A stretch of 64,000 nt of DNA from contig BDGG01000006.1 in NCBI GenBank assembly GCA_001949185.1, positions 788,827-852,826 of the forward strand, in the 5' to 3' direction. The translations under genes and the position numbers were made by a program. Shown in pieces: positions 9,801-20,289 of this stretch (within the stretch, counting starts at the first letter, position 1; each line of letters opens with the position of its first letter). The notes beneath the pieces are model-generated. The model was not told the DNA's origin. It searched no databases and worked only from the letters and a program-made list of their open reading frames with translations. Origin of the DNA: Ramazzottius varieornatus (taxonomy: Eukaryota; Tardigrada; Eutardigrada; Parachela; Ramazzottiidae).

Positions 9801-12388
9801 GATTGCTTTTGCTGATGGATTGGGCTGTCACTTGGTTCGTTCCCAGCGGAAAAGTTTATTCTTTGTGTTTCCAGTATCACTATAATAACGGAGAGTACAT
9901 TGTGCGGCAAGGCGCAAGAGGCGACACCTTCTTCATTATCAGTAATGGGCGGGTGAAAGTGACGAGGAAGGCCTCGGAGAATGACGAGGAAAAGTACATT
10001 CGCCACCTGGAGAAGGGCGACTTCTTCGGGGAGAAGGCTTTGCGCGGGTAGGCGATCACTTTGCTTTGATGACGTACGGTATTATATTTGACTGATGGAG
10101 TGACGTCGTTGCAGGGAAGAAATGCGAACGGCCAACATTATCGCCGACAGCAAGGATGGCGTTTCCTGTCTTGTCATGGACCGAGAGTAAGTTTCGTTGA
10201 TTGATCCGCAAGAAATCTGGTTTGGAATTGGATTTCTTTGGAAGAAAAATTACCGTAGAAAAATGACTTAACGCTACAGAAAAAACAAACTGGTCATGAA
10301 AATACCCTCGACTATTCTATTGATGAAATCAAATGAAGATGGGCGTTCTCGGCTCGAACCACGCGTATTTTTGTCACGGAAAACATTCCGCACCATCGGT
10401 GTAACCTTGTTGATCATCTTTCAGGAGTTTCAACCAGATGTTGCTGAGTCTGGAAGCGCTCAGTCGAACGTACGACGACGACACGGAAAACATTAATGTC
10501 CGGTGAGTTTTTTCTTATCGATCCCCTTTTTTGCCTTTCAAAACGCATACTGTGGACCATCTTCCACGGTTCCTGAATACTTTTTGTTAGTGGCTTTCTT
10601 CGACTTTCTCTGAATTCAAATTGGTTTGATTTTAGTGGTGTTCGTGGAGAGTACGCCAATCTCAAGCTTTCCGACCTGGTGGTGATTGCCACGCTCGGTA
10701 TCGGCGGCTTCGGCCGCGTCGAGCTAGTCCAGACCGTTCATGACCAGTCCAAGACTTTCGCCTTGAAAACCATGAAGAAGAGCCACATTGTCGAGACGCG
10801 TCAGCAAGAGCATATCATGTCTGAAAAACGCATTCTGGAGGAATGCAATTCCGAGTTCATCGTCAAGTGAGTCCTTCCCTCTCCCATCCCTGCCACCCGA
10901 TTAGTCTTACTAAGTCTTCTGGAAGTTGAGAAGCCGGCACACGAAGCGTAGAACTTTGCTGTGTCAAGTGACGCACTTTCTCATTTTTACTAGCTGGAGT
11001 CGTGCGCTACTTGATATAATGTGTTTCCAGGTGGCGCACTTTTCCATTGTTATCAACTGGTACGGTGCGCCACTTGCGGGCTCGATCTTGCACGATCGGT
11101 TTGCCGGCCTACCGTTTGTTGTATTCTAGTATGCTGTCTTCTCATAGGTTGTACAGGACATTCAAGGACCGAAAGTACTTGTACATGATGCTGGAGTGTC
11201 TGCAGGGCGGGGAAGTATGGACGGTTCTTCGGGACAGAGGTTCGTTTGATGAGCCCATTGCCAAGTTCTACACAGGCTGTGTCGTGGAAGCCTTGGCTTA
11301 TCTCCATTCTCGTGGCATCATTTACCGAGACTTGAAGCCGGAGAACATGTTGCTGGATAGCAAAGGCTACGTCAAGCTGGTGGACTTTGGCTTCGCCAAA
11401 CGACTGGGCATTGGCAGGAAAACATGGTACGGTTTGAAGTGTGAAAAGATCGTTGAAAAAGCTGAAATTGCGCTTTCGCCAAACGTCATCCGGTCGCCAA
11501 ATGTCATCCAAGTGTCGAGATTTCCGAGTTCAGAAAATGAAAGTTGCTACAGTAGCTAGATTTTTGTGGAACGTTTTACTCATTTAGCTATATTCGAGAT
11601 GTATTTATTTTGATTCATTTCAACCTTTTTTTTAAATTTGCTCTTAGGACATTCTGCGGGACGCCAGAGTACGTCGCTCCAGAAATCATTCTGAACAAAG
11701 GCCATGACTTGTCGGCGGACTACTGGTCGCTGGGTATCCTGATGTACGAGTTGCTGACCGGCAGTCCGCCTTTCACTGCCGTCGACCCCATGCGGACCTA
11801 CAACATCATCCTGCGAGGTATCGACGCCATTGAATTCCACAGGAAGATCACTAGAGTCGCCGCCAACCTGATCAAGAAACTCTGTCGGGACAATCCCTCG
11901 GAGCGACTAGGTGCAGGCAAAGGTGGCTTCAACGACGTCAAGAAGCACCAATGGTTTACGGGTTTCAATTGGGAAGGCTTGCAGAAGGGCAAACTGGAAG
12001 CACCCATCATTCCAAAGGTAAATCAAGGACTGCTGCTTTGGCAAACAACCTCGACCGGATCGTTTTTCCAAATGGCGTATCCAGCCAATACCATTGACAG
12101 CGCGCGTCACTTGGGAACGTGAGAAGATCGTTTTTTCAAGCGGCGCGTGCTTCCAGCCAGTAACACTGTTGACGTGCACCGCTTGGGATAGCAAATTTTG
12201 TCTGCCGAGCTCCGTGTTTAGCTCCATTCGATTTTTTGATTTTTATGTGGTTCTTATGTTCAATCTTCACTGTTGTGGAATGTGTTTCGCAGATTGCTTC
12301 GCCAACGGACCATTCGAATTTCGATTCTTACCCCGGTGACGACGAAGTACCTCCGGACGACATTACCGGTTGGGACAAGGACTTTTAG
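3855..12388 (+). CDS. PRKG1: cGMP-dependent protein kinase (PKG, type I-like), two alternative first exons
   Basis: Cytosolic Ser/Thr kinase activated by cGMP. Exons: first exon 1a (3951-4270; exon may open at 3855) or 1b (7040-7404), then 8885-9051, 9254-9473, 9721-9784, 9875-10047, 10115-10186, 10425-10502, 10636-10866, 11148-11426, 11648-12017, 12293-12388. All use GT-AG and the frame closes: 704 aa with 1b, 689 aa with 1a; vertebrate PKG I is about 670-690 aa. Order: leucine-zipper coiled coil, pseudosubstrate (ISAEP or VSAEP), cGMP site A with cassette FGELA...RTAT, site B with FGEKA...RTAN, kinase domain with [11 protein letters not shown] loop, YRDLKPEN catalytic loop, DFGFAK and activation segment [12 protein letters not shown], and an AGC-type tail ending in WDKDF. 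Introns carry many copies of the paired-hairpin repeat. A stop (TAG, 3852-3854) lies immediately upstream of the exon 1a frame, so an upstream 5' exon is likely. Confidence 0.95.
3951..4270 (+). other. PRKG1: PKG alternative first coding exon 1a
   Basis: It starts at ATG 3951, encodes a heptad-rich coiled coil ([19 protein letters not shown]), then a basic pseudosubstrate-like segment [11 protein letters not shown]. It ends at 4270 before GTAAGT in phase 2. That is the phase needed by the common acceptor at 8885, joining as ...KGKK-SKATIK. The frame is open back to 3855, so the protein could begin further upstream if an earlier exon exists. Confidence 0.85.
5410..5417 (+). promoter_or_regulatory. 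TATA box of the U6 gene
   Basis: TATATGAA lies 24 bp upstream of the inferred U6 start, the spacing expected of a type 3 RNA polymerase III promoter. The proximal sequence element is lineage-specific and was not identified. Confidence 0.65.
5434..5548 (+). ncRNA. U6: U6 spliceosomal snRNA
   Basis: The core of U6 is essentially intact: ATATACTAAA, then AATACAGAGAAGATTAGCAT (ACAGAGA box at about 5476-5484), GGCCCCTGCGCAAGGATGAC (catalytic AGC region and internal stem-loop) and CACGCAAAAATCGTGAAGCG. A T7 run at 5542-5548 acts as pol III terminator. The 5' stem-loop (GGGTGGCTTCGGCCCCC) differs from vertebrate U6 but still pairs. The gene lies in sense inside the PKG intron between exons 1a and 1b. 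With its TATA box it looks functional, although a transposed U6 copy cannot be excluded. Confidence 0.93.
6325..6485. repeat. Paired-hairpin repeat, PKG intron
   Basis: Two successive hairpins: AAGTGGCGCAGG...CTCGCGCCACTC and AGTGACGCACGC...GCGTGCGCCACTTG. The outer arms are degraded. Confidence 0.75.
7040..7404 (+). other. PRKG1: PKG alternative first coding exon 1b (I-beta-like)
   Basis: It starts at ATG 7040 with [17 protein letters not shown], close to the start of vertebrate PKG I-beta. A leucine zipper and the pseudosubstrate [12 protein letters not shown] follow. Of two possible donors (7405 GTACGT, 7409 GTATGT) only 7405 leaves phase 2 and joins the common exon at 8885 in frame. The choice of ATG 7040 rests on the family resemblance, since the frame is open further upstream. 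Confidence 0.88.
7478..7678. repeat. Paired-hairpin repeat, complete copy, PKG intron
   Basis: The outer left arm GGGAGCTCGGCAAACA starts near 7478 and the inverted right arm (TTTGTTTCCTGAGCTCCC) ends near 7676. Two degraded GTGGCGCACG hairpins lie between. It begins about 75 bp after the exon 1b donor. Confidence 0.85.
8718..8795. repeat. Paired-hairpin repeat, partial, PKG intron
   Basis: One well-kept hairpin (GAAGTGGCGCACTT...TGTGCGCCACTT) followed by a partial second arm, about 90 bp before the exon at 8885. Confidence 0.75.
9122..9185. repeat. Single hairpin of the intronic family, PKG intron
   Basis: TTCGAAGTGGCGCACGCTGT...ACCGTGCGCCATTCGAA forms one palindromic unit in a 202-bp intron. 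Confidence 0.75.
9530..9675. repeat. Paired-hairpin repeat, PKG intron
   Basis: A degraded first hairpin, a second arm GTGCGCCATTTGAAA, then the outer arm GTCGAGTTTGTTTGCCGAGC. It fills most of the intron 9474-9720. Confidence 0.75.
10962..11115. repeat. Paired-hairpin repeat, PKG intron
   Basis: Two hairpins: TCAAGTGACGCACTTT...CGTGCGCTACTTGA and AGGTGGCGCACTTTTC...GGTGCGCCACTTG. Outer arm remnants reach 11113. Confidence 0.8.
12055..12216. repeat. Paired-hairpin repeat, last PKG intron
   Basis: Two degenerate hairpins with the typical loop CCAGCCAATACCATTG and outer arm TTTTGTCTGCCGAGCTCC at 12195-12212. Confidence 0.75.
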
Positions 12389-13212
12389 ACTGGTTTTCTG
12401 ACAAGCGGTGATTTAAGCTCAAGAAAGAAATTATAATTTCGTTTTTCTTCATTCTCTTTGCCTTTTTCTCTTGACTGCGAAAGTCCATGATGAAGATTTG
12501 TTGTCTTCCGATGTTCGGCCTCGTGAGACATATCTTCCAGAGTAACTTTTTGCTGTGAGCTTTTCACAGCTTTCATCTGTGTAGAGTATTTTGAGGAAGG
12601 ACCTAGACTATTTATTCGGAGCCTCGTTCTTGCGTGAGCGGCTCGTCATTAGCAGAACAGATTTTCCGGTTGCTCACAATTTTCAGAGTGCTTTTGCGAT
12701 TGTGTCTTACGAGCCTACGAGTAAAAATAGTTATTCTCGCCTTAGTAATCATTTCTCGGGTAGAGCCCAAAGTCGGAGGTAGGCCGAATGGCATCGGAGA
12801 CATCATTCAATGACAAGCTCACGTAAGGATGCTCGAGAATGCAAATGACAAGCGAAGGACCTTCGAAGAACCAACGCGGAGGGCTGAAGCAAAGCCAACT
12901 TTTGAACTTGGCGGATACAGCGCACCTCCTTGTATATCCTCCACTCGTCACGTCACAGCAGAGCGGGCCAGTCCTACCAACGGTATCAACTTCCATACGG
13001 GTAGGTGCAGGGTAGACCCAGCTTTTAAAATGGAATTGAGCATCTGATCCTACGGGCGGTTCGCGATTATATTTCCATCAAATTTATCCTTCGATTTTTA
13101 CGGGCGTATCGCCTTCAGGGGATTTCTGAATTTCGTTTGGCGATGTGAACTCTCAAAGTCCCACCTCTTCTTTAACGAGTCTCTCTTCGAGGTCTACGAC
13201 GAGCGAAAAAAA
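12389..13212. other. Intergenic region, kinase to zinc-finger gene
   Basis: No gene recognised. It holds the kinase 3' UTR and the promoter of the zinc-finger gene. No clear AATAAA signal or TATA box was seen. Confidence 0.4.
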
Positions 13213-16200
13213 ATGGATAATGGCATGGAAAGATTACAGACCTTCCAAGGGCAGGATGAGTCGTCAAACGACTCGGTGGTAGTCGCGCCACCCCGCATTC
13301 TAACACCCCCGCTTCGCCCCATAACTCCGCCTCCCCAGTCCCCAACTGCCAAGGATGGAATCATGGAAACGGTATCGGAACGCACGGCGCGCACCCGAAA
13401 ACGACCACCAAGAGGCCAGCATGAATGCCCTTATGAGTCAAAATTAAAAATCAAGTGAATCAACTCATGCTTGCTAGAGGTCAAAATCTGACAACTCTTC
13501 CAGAATTTTTTGGCACTGTTGAATGCTTTCTCCTTTCACAGATGAAGACTGCAAAGAACATTTCCATCATGAATACCTGCTGAAAGCTCATTTGACAGTC
13601 CATCTCGGTAAGTTTTGAAGCAAGATGATCGAAAATCTTGTTCGGAAAGTAATCGTCGTTGACCAAGTGGAAGGTGAAAGTTTTGCCCTTCTTGTTGCAG
13701 GTATCCGGCCCTTCAAGTGCCGTTTTCCTCCCTGTGCGAAGTCCTTCTGGAAGATATACAGCCTGAATAGGCATGAGATGATACATTCGGGTACGTAATG
13801 CAGTAGACCTTCGCAAATGCAATATGGCGTTGGAATTTCGGACCTGAAGGCGGATTACAGGTGTTAACGGGTATTACTATCAGAGCTTAACGATGTTCGC
13901 TCTTTTACAGGTCTCAAGAGGTGGAATTGCACAACTGAAGGCTGTATTTTTGGAGCTACGAAGCAAAAGTATCTGAAGAACCATATGCTCTTGCACGGTG
14001 AGCGACGAAGTTCTACTAGAACGAAGTATGCCCGTTGAAGGCAGCTGGTATTTTTACCAGCATTGGACCAACTGGCTCGTGACGTCATTATTTTCATAGT
14101 GTCTTAAGTGTAGCTGTTTGACGTCGGGACGCCACTTCTGAGGGCTGTTGTGGGTTTACGCGCGATTAAGTTTTACGGTCGATTTTCATTTTCTCCAGCC
14201 ATGTCGTGGCATCGTCGTGACCGTTAACGCACCATGGTACCACTGGCTCTGCTGGGTATGCTTTTTGAATTTTTGTGGAATTCTGTAGGCATCGAAATGG
14301 AAATGACTGTCCGTGGTCAACCCGCGAAACGTCAGAAGCTGGACATGCTCTTGAGAGAGTCTAGATCGATGACCAGGTCTACCGCGCCTAATGATGAGGA
14401 CGATTCGATGGCCGAAGGGTCTAGGGATGAACAAAGAGCAGCTGAAGACGCTCTTGCATCGAGAATGATTTCCGGCGAGGACGTTTACACGAGAGTACGA
14501 AAATTTCTTTCCAAATGCCGTAACCGTCATTGATGTGGCAGTCTAACCTCAAAAAGAAGTTCCTTACTTCTCTTCCATTTTATTTTCAGGCTACGGAAGA
14601 CCGTAATGCAGGTTCTTCAGGAGCGTCTGCTCACGAATACCGCCGTGGAAGAACGGTGCTTCAGCCAGCACCGAAGTATCCTCCCTGTCTGTATCCTGAC
14701 TGTGGGTACATTTGTCAAAGCGAGGAGGACCTCGAACAACATGCAAAAGTCCACAAAGGTGCGCGAAAGAGTTTGCAGGGCTCGGAATTCTCCCTCCCCA
14801 CCGGCTATAATTCTTTTGTCTTTCGTTCCAGGAACCAGTTTGTTTGTCTGTGCGATCAACGGATGCACCTATCGTTCGACTTCGGAAGCCGAGTTTCGTG
14901 TCCACATGAAAGCAGGAGTGCACACGTCCAGTGAGTAGAAAGTCGCTTACTATTGAACAAATGGGAGCTCGGCAAATAAATTCGATAAGATTCTCTCACG
15001 TGGCGCACATCTCCATATTACTGGCTGAGAACGTGCGCCTCTTTGGAAAACAATTTTGTTCCAGTTTGTTCTCGGGCGCACGTTGTCAGTGTAATTGGCT
15101 GGAAGAGTGTGCTACTTCGAAAAATTATTTTGCCACGTCGGTTTGGCGAAGTCCTAGTCACCTCCTTCGGTTTTGATAGCCTCGTCCTGCTCGTAGGTGG
15201 CGAAGAGAACTACGCGAGGCTGCCGAAGAAAGTCAAGAAAGTTCAGAAGCAAGTGTATCAGTGCAAGTTTGAAGAGTGTAACTTCGAGCATTGGAACCCT
15301 CAGATGCTCAACGGTCACTATCGACAAGCACATATCGGTAAGCCCAAACTGACTGAACGACTAGCTGAACGACGCATCGTGACAGCCAACATGCACGACA
15401 AGGAAACTAGAATTTAGGGAGTTTTTTATTTCACAGAAGAATCTCCTTACCTGTGTGGCATTGGGCAGTTCGGAAACTGCCTCTTTAAAACTTCCAGCGA
15501 AGAGCTGCTGCGCTCGCACGTCAGAGTCGAGCACCCTGATGACGGTAAATGGGTTTTTTGCTCGGGAAAGAACCACAAATATCATTTCATTGAGATATTC
15601 AGCAACAAAAATTGGAACACAATCTTCCGAAATTTCCAGCGAAACTAGATATGAGAGCTCGGCCAACAAACTCGACAAGATTGGTTTCCCAAGTGGCGCA
15701 ACTTCTCAGGACTTTTGGCCGGAAGCGTGCGCTAAAACAGTCTTGGTTCCCAAGCGGCGCACATTGCCTTGTTAATGGCTGAAACCGTGCGTCACTTCGA
15801 AAACTTGACCAGTTTGCTTTCTTAGGTGGCGCACGTTGTCATTGTTACCGGCCGAAGTGTGCGCCACTTGGGAAAATGATTTTGTTGGGTTTGTTTGACA
15901 GGACGGGATTCGATTTTATCTAATTTTAGAAGTAATTTCTTTCCAGGCTTCAAGGAGACCTTCTACTTCCGGACGCGTCCTGCTTACAAGCTTCTTCCGT
16001 TAGAGTCCTGTAGTGACACTGTCGTTCAGACCGAGCTGAAGCCAGTGTGTCACTGTGGTGGCTACCAGAAGGTGGTCACGCGGTCCATCGACGTGCAGAC
16101 TGTTGAAAGCTGCTTCGAGGCTGTGTCGGCCAACAAGCCGACCATCCTCGACGAGTTCATTGTACCCACACAGAATGGGGAAGTAGGGAAGAGCGTTGAG

Positions 16201-19200
16201 TATGAGATTCTCAACGTGGTGGTACACGCACAGAGCGAGACGCATTCCGAATGGCCCACTGGCGAAGTACCCGCGGCGCAGTACGAACGAAGATCAGAAC
16301 AAGAAATCCTACCAGGTAAATTATGGAGAAAATATCATTTAGAAGAGTAAGAGAAAGTTTTCGGAAATAAATCAATTTGATATTTAGACTGAAACAAAAT
16401 AAAAAAAGATTTCTTCAAGTAGCGCAGGCTTTCCAGCCTAAAACAGCGAAACGGTGCGCCACCCGGGTAAACAGTCTTTTTGTAATTTTTTCTTCCCAAG
16501 TGGCTCACGTTTTCAGTGACATTGCTGGTAGTGGGCGTCACTTAGACAGGAAACACACGTTTGAAGAAAATGAATCAACAAAATCATTCAATATTCAAGA
16601 GAAAGCCGGAAGAAACTGGGGGAAACGTTAAGAAAGTTTTCTTGGTCATGAGAACGAACGGAAAATATTCTTGATTTTTTCGGTGGTTGAAAGCAGAGGC
16701 GGCTGGAGGTATTGAGAAGGTTCGCAATTTGGCCCTTTTTCTAGAACTGTTAATGGTTTGATGGCAAGCAAGGCGGTAGTACAATCCTTTTTCCACCAGC
16801 AATGCTGTCCAGCACTGTCGGAATCGTGATTTCTGCCTGACGGAAGGCGTAGTTCTCAAGTCGCGCAGCTTATGACAGAGTGCGCACCCAGTTAAAGCTG
16901 TGCATTACGAGTCATAGCTCATCAGAACGATGCGGCTGCGCACGGTGGCACTGGGTGGAAAAGGATTGACACTGCCAGATGGCCAATTTCGGCTCTGGTT
17001 CTGGCACGGAATCCGCAGATTTCGTACGAAGTCTGCCTTTACCACAAACCATATTGAACCACATAGACCACTCGTTTATATGGTTTGGCGCGTGATCGAA
17101 ACCGGTTTGAGTGGTTTGGTTTGAGATGCCATATGGTTTGAGGTGGTTCGGTTTTGATGTTGAACCACATAAACCAATATAAACCACTTTCCAAGTGGTC
17201 TGGTCTGGTTTTTAACAGCTCTACCTTTTGCTACAAATTTTCAGTAATTTCCAGTCAAGGTTGTGCCGAGCACAGACCTGACAAGCAACTTCGTAGAAAA
17301 AGAGCCAAATTGCGGACTTTTTTAATACCTCCAGCCGCCTCTGGTTGAGAGTGTAACATTTTTCTCTTGCAGGTATTCCCAGTTCGTATTACTGCGGAGA
17401 GAACGGCTGCCGCTTCCAGACCAGTCTGGCTGCCACGTTTGAAGAGCACATGAACACACTCCACAAGGACGAGCAGTCGCCGCGGTACACCAGCATCTTC
17501 AAGAACCTGATGAGCAAGACCGACAAGCCAGTTGTCGACTCCCAAGAGTCTGTCACCATCCACTTCGACTCCATCCAGTCCTCGTTGAGTGGGAAGAGTG
17601 AACGAGTACCGATCGGGCCATCGTTCAAACGACCCACCATCGTCCCAGGTACTGTATGCTCTCCCGAAATTCACGTACGTCACTGACTCTCAGATCATTG
17701 GGGTCTTACCGTCTAGTTTTACACTCTGAATGGAGTGACGTACGTGAATTTCGAGAGAGTATACAGTAAGCGGAAAGTTTCATTGGGCAAGTAGGAAACC
17801 AAATTGACGAGATTGTGTTTTCAAGTGGCGCACGCGTTCAGCCAATAACACTGGAAACATGCGCCAGACGAAAGAACGATCTTAAGTGGCGTACGCTACC
17901 TGCCACTAACACCGAAAACGTTCGTCACTTGGGGAATCAATCTTGAGCCCCTTTTCACAGCTCCCATTTAGCTCCAATGAAAATCAGGAAGTAATTTCGT
18001 GATGATGATGATTGTTTTCGTTTCAGGGAAGAGTAAGTGCTTCTGCGCTCTGGCGGGTTGTGGATTCGCCACGAACGACGAGGCGTTGTTCCGACAACAC
18101 ATGAAGGAAGCCCATCACAAGAACGTCACCAGAATCCAGAGGGTGCCTGTCGTGGGGCAGCCTAAGACGATGCCAGTAAAGACTCCAGTCGAACCTTCAG
18201 TCCAAACTCCCACCGAGAAACGACCAGGTATCTAACCTAACTTAATGTTCCCTTTCGAAATTCTCTGTAAAGTCTCGAACATCAGAAAAAGAAATAACAG
18301 AAGCTGGGCAAACAAACTGGACCAGATCGTTTTTCCGAATGGCGCTTGCTACCAGCCAATACCTTCGAAAACGTGCGCCACTGGAGAAAACGGTCAAACT
18401 CGACACTACTGCTTTTCCAAGTGACGCACTCTTCGAGTTGGTAGCAGCGACAACCTGCGCCACTTGGGAAACAGTCTTGTCAAGTTTGTTTGCGAAGCAC
18501 CAAAAGAAGTCAGAAGTATTCTCTTGATCTTACGACAGTTTCTGAGGATGAAAACTGAAAGGACGAAAATAGCGAAATATTTTAATGCAGGAAAATTTGC
18601 GCTGGAAGAAATGAAATACTAGTATTGGATCGAAGGAATAAATTTTTCACGAGGGAAATTTTGCTTTTGTTCTGCAGTTGGTCGACCGAGGAAGCAAGGA
18701 GTGGAAGTGGACCCTGGGCCAAGTCGACCAGCCAGCGAGATCAAGTCCAGCTTACGTCCCAAGAAGAAGCCCAAGTACCGATTCCACGACGAGGAGACGG
18801 CTTCCACTCCCGAAGAAGAGTCCACCGATGAAGAAGAAGACGAAGAAGGCACCATGGATGATTCTGACGAAGACCCCGACGCTGTTGTGGCCGAAGAGGA
18901 AGAGAAGGCAGATTTGAAAGAAGACAAGCTGCTGCCCAAGAAGCGCAAGTCCACTCATCGTACGGAAGCCGTGGAAAGCAGCGTAGAGGAACACAACGAC
19001 GTCGACCCGGGCTACCCGGAAACCATCGAAGGCGCCTACGGCATGGTCAACCTGAAAGAGTTGGGTGAGCGAATGTTCGAGAAGGAGAAGGCCCGCTCCA
19101 AAGCGGTCAACTTGGGTATGGAGATTCTCTTCTCACAGGAAGAGATCTTGAATGGCGCCTGTAAGGGTAGAGGAGGAGGCAACCGAGAGTTCACAGTGTG

Positions 19201-19351
19201 GGACCCGCAGAAGCTGAGCGCGCTGTATGGCCTCTTCTGTGAGTGGAGTCAACGCAAGGGACTTTCTCAACCCTCAGAAAAGAACTTTCACCAAATCTGT
19301 ATCAATAACAAAACCAATAAACGCAAGTCGCTACAGTTGACTGAACACTGA
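13213..19351 (+). CDS. Nine-finger C2H2 (TFIIIA-type CX4C) protein with AT-hook and BEN-like C-terminus
   Basis: Probable nuclear DNA-binding protein. Exons: 13213-~13436, 13542-13607, 13701-13790, 13911-13997, 14289-14494, 14590-14758, 14832-14930, 15197-15337, 15437-15544, 15947-16315, 17373-17648, 18027-18227, 18678-19351. Most junctions are phase 1, so fingers are largely one per exon. Fingers follow C-X4-C-X12-H-X3-5-H, for example CRFPPC...H...H at 13717-13784. A variant with a longer first loop is CGIGQFGNC near 15455. The last exon has an AT-hook (VGRPRKQ), a long acidic stretch, a Lys-rich region and a compact domain (about 19090-19320) resembling a BEN domain. The junction between exons 1 and 2 does not close in phase with a standard donor, so the first finger is uncertain. 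I cannot assign an orthologue. The final 0.66 kb is duplicated near 49 kb. Confidence 0.85.
14962..15150. repeat. Paired-hairpin repeat, zinc-finger gene intron
   Basis: Left outer arm GGGAGCTCGGCAAATAAATT at 14962-14981, then two hairpins starting ACGTGGCGCACA and GGCGCACGTTGT. The right arm is degraded. Confidence 0.82.
15654..15902. repeat. Paired-hairpin repeat with extra unit, zinc-finger gene intron
   Basis: The left arm AGCTCGGCCAACAAACTCGA is followed by three successive hairpin units rather than two, the last being AGGTGGCGCACGTTGT...AGTGTGCGCCACTTGG. The right arm (GGGTTTGTTTGACAGG) is shortened. Confidence 0.82.
16415..16545. repeat. Paired-hairpin repeat, degraded, zinc-finger gene intron
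   Basis: Two decayed units: AAGTAGCGCAGGCT...CGGTGCGCCACCCG and AAGTGGCTCACGTT...GGGCGTCACTT. No outer arms remain. Confidence 0.65.
16694..17343. repeat. hAT-like non-autonomous element, 650 bp
   Basis: Inverted termini of about 50 bp start with CAGAGGCGGCTGGAGGTATT at both ends, a CAGRG-type hAT end. The flanking 8-mers GTTGAAAG (16686-16693) and GTTGAGAG (17344-17351) match at 7 of 8 bases. It lies in the intron 16316-17372 and ends 29 bp before the exon. The centre (17040-17215) is a degenerate array of AACCAC/GTGGTT words on both strands. Confidence 0.78.
17652..17766. repeat. 115-bp TA-flanked MITE abutting a splice donor
   Basis: Inverted termini of about 35 bp start CTGTATGCTCTCCCGAAATT on the left and end in AGTATACAG on the right, flanked by TA at 17650-17651 and 17767-17768. 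The ends resemble the CTGTAA family near 29.5, 30.7 and 49.9 kb. The left TA overlaps the donor GT (17649-17650) of the exon ending at 17648. Confidence 0.78.
17798..17972. repeat. Paired-hairpin repeat, zinc-finger gene intron
   Basis: Hairpins AAGTGGCGCACGCGTTCAGC...ACATGCGCCAG and AAGTGGCGTACGCT...ACGTTCGTCACTTGG. The right outer arm is reduced to CACAGCTCCC. Confidence 0.8.
18299..18502. repeat. Paired-hairpin repeat, zinc-finger gene intron
   Basis: Left arm AGCTGGGCAAACAAACTGGA, two hairpins (ACGTGCGCCACTGG; AAGTGACGCACTCT...CTGCGCCACTTGG) and right arm CTTGTCAAGTTTGTTTGCGA. Confidence 0.82.
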
Positions 19352-19562
19352 TGGACGTCTCTCGAGGTTTCTCTGACCTTTTGTCGCTTGTTTTGCGGTG
19401 CCGGAAGTGGCACTTAATAGTTTTGCGTTTACTTTCATCGCTGGAAACAATGACAACAACTGTTCTTGACGGAGACTTTTGGAACAAAGCCACCGATTGA
19501 CAGTCAACTTTCATCGACGTCAGGTCGACTTCTTCGACGGAGGAAAAAGCTGGAGATTCTAG
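18897..19562 (+). repeat. Near-identical inverted-duplicate tract (copy A)
   Basis: This stretch covers the C-terminal coding part and 3' flank of the zinc-finger gene. It recurs in inverted orientation at about 48592-49262. The encoded 144 C-terminal residues read identical in both copies, and the non-coding tail also matches. Similarity falls off at both edges. Confidence 0.88.
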
Positions 19563-19854
19563 AAACAAAATCTAAAGGAAGGAATGCCAGAAGGCTTTGG
19601 TCTACTAAAAGGCTAGAAGAAAGAGACAATTCAGTGAAAAGATTTAGAAAGCTCATAAGTTAGATGATGGCCATCAGCTCAGGCCATCTCGTCTTCGAGC
19701 CACTGGTCAGCGATCAAGTTGGCGTTCAGCAGACCGGCAGCGTTTTCTGCCGGGACCATCTGGACCTTGTTCTATCGACAGCGGTCCCACCAGTTGTAGG
19801 CATCAAAGATACTTCCGCCAATGACACCGAGCCGTTCCGAAGTGCTCTTGTTGG

Positions 19855-20270
19855 CCAGACCCCGGGGTTTGTTGATCGCGGGATCTACGTAGCCCGGGAT
19901 TAGGTATACCCGGGATCTGAGTCACCCGGGATCTCGTCGCGGGATTTTTTAGTGGAGGGAATAACGCTTCCCACCGGGCATTACATTCCATTTCCCGGAT
20001 CATTTTTCCACTCAGTTGAATCTCTTTGCTTCAGTATTGCTCTGCTCAATGATTCGTATTTTCCACTGTGATTTTTGCCGTTCCTATTGTATTGTTACAA
20101 ATAGAGAACGATTCGGAAACTGCCACCGGCATTGGCTACGTCCGGGATTTTAGTTCAGCGGGATTATTCATGATTTCACGATATTTGGGTTACTCGGGAT
20201 TTAGTGCCACCGGGACTGCATCCCGGAAATAATGTGTCCCGGGATACTGGAATCCCGGGATTTCGAACCG
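19855..20270. repeat. Degenerate array of CCCGGGAT words
   Basis: About 11-12 copies of (C)CGGGAT(C/T) occur in two clusters: 19878-19950 at roughly 16-18 bp spacing, and 20142-20265 less regularly. No ORF runs through it. It lies between the two convergent genes. Confidence 0.7.
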
Positions 20271-20289
20271 GTACCGTAATGTCCATCCA

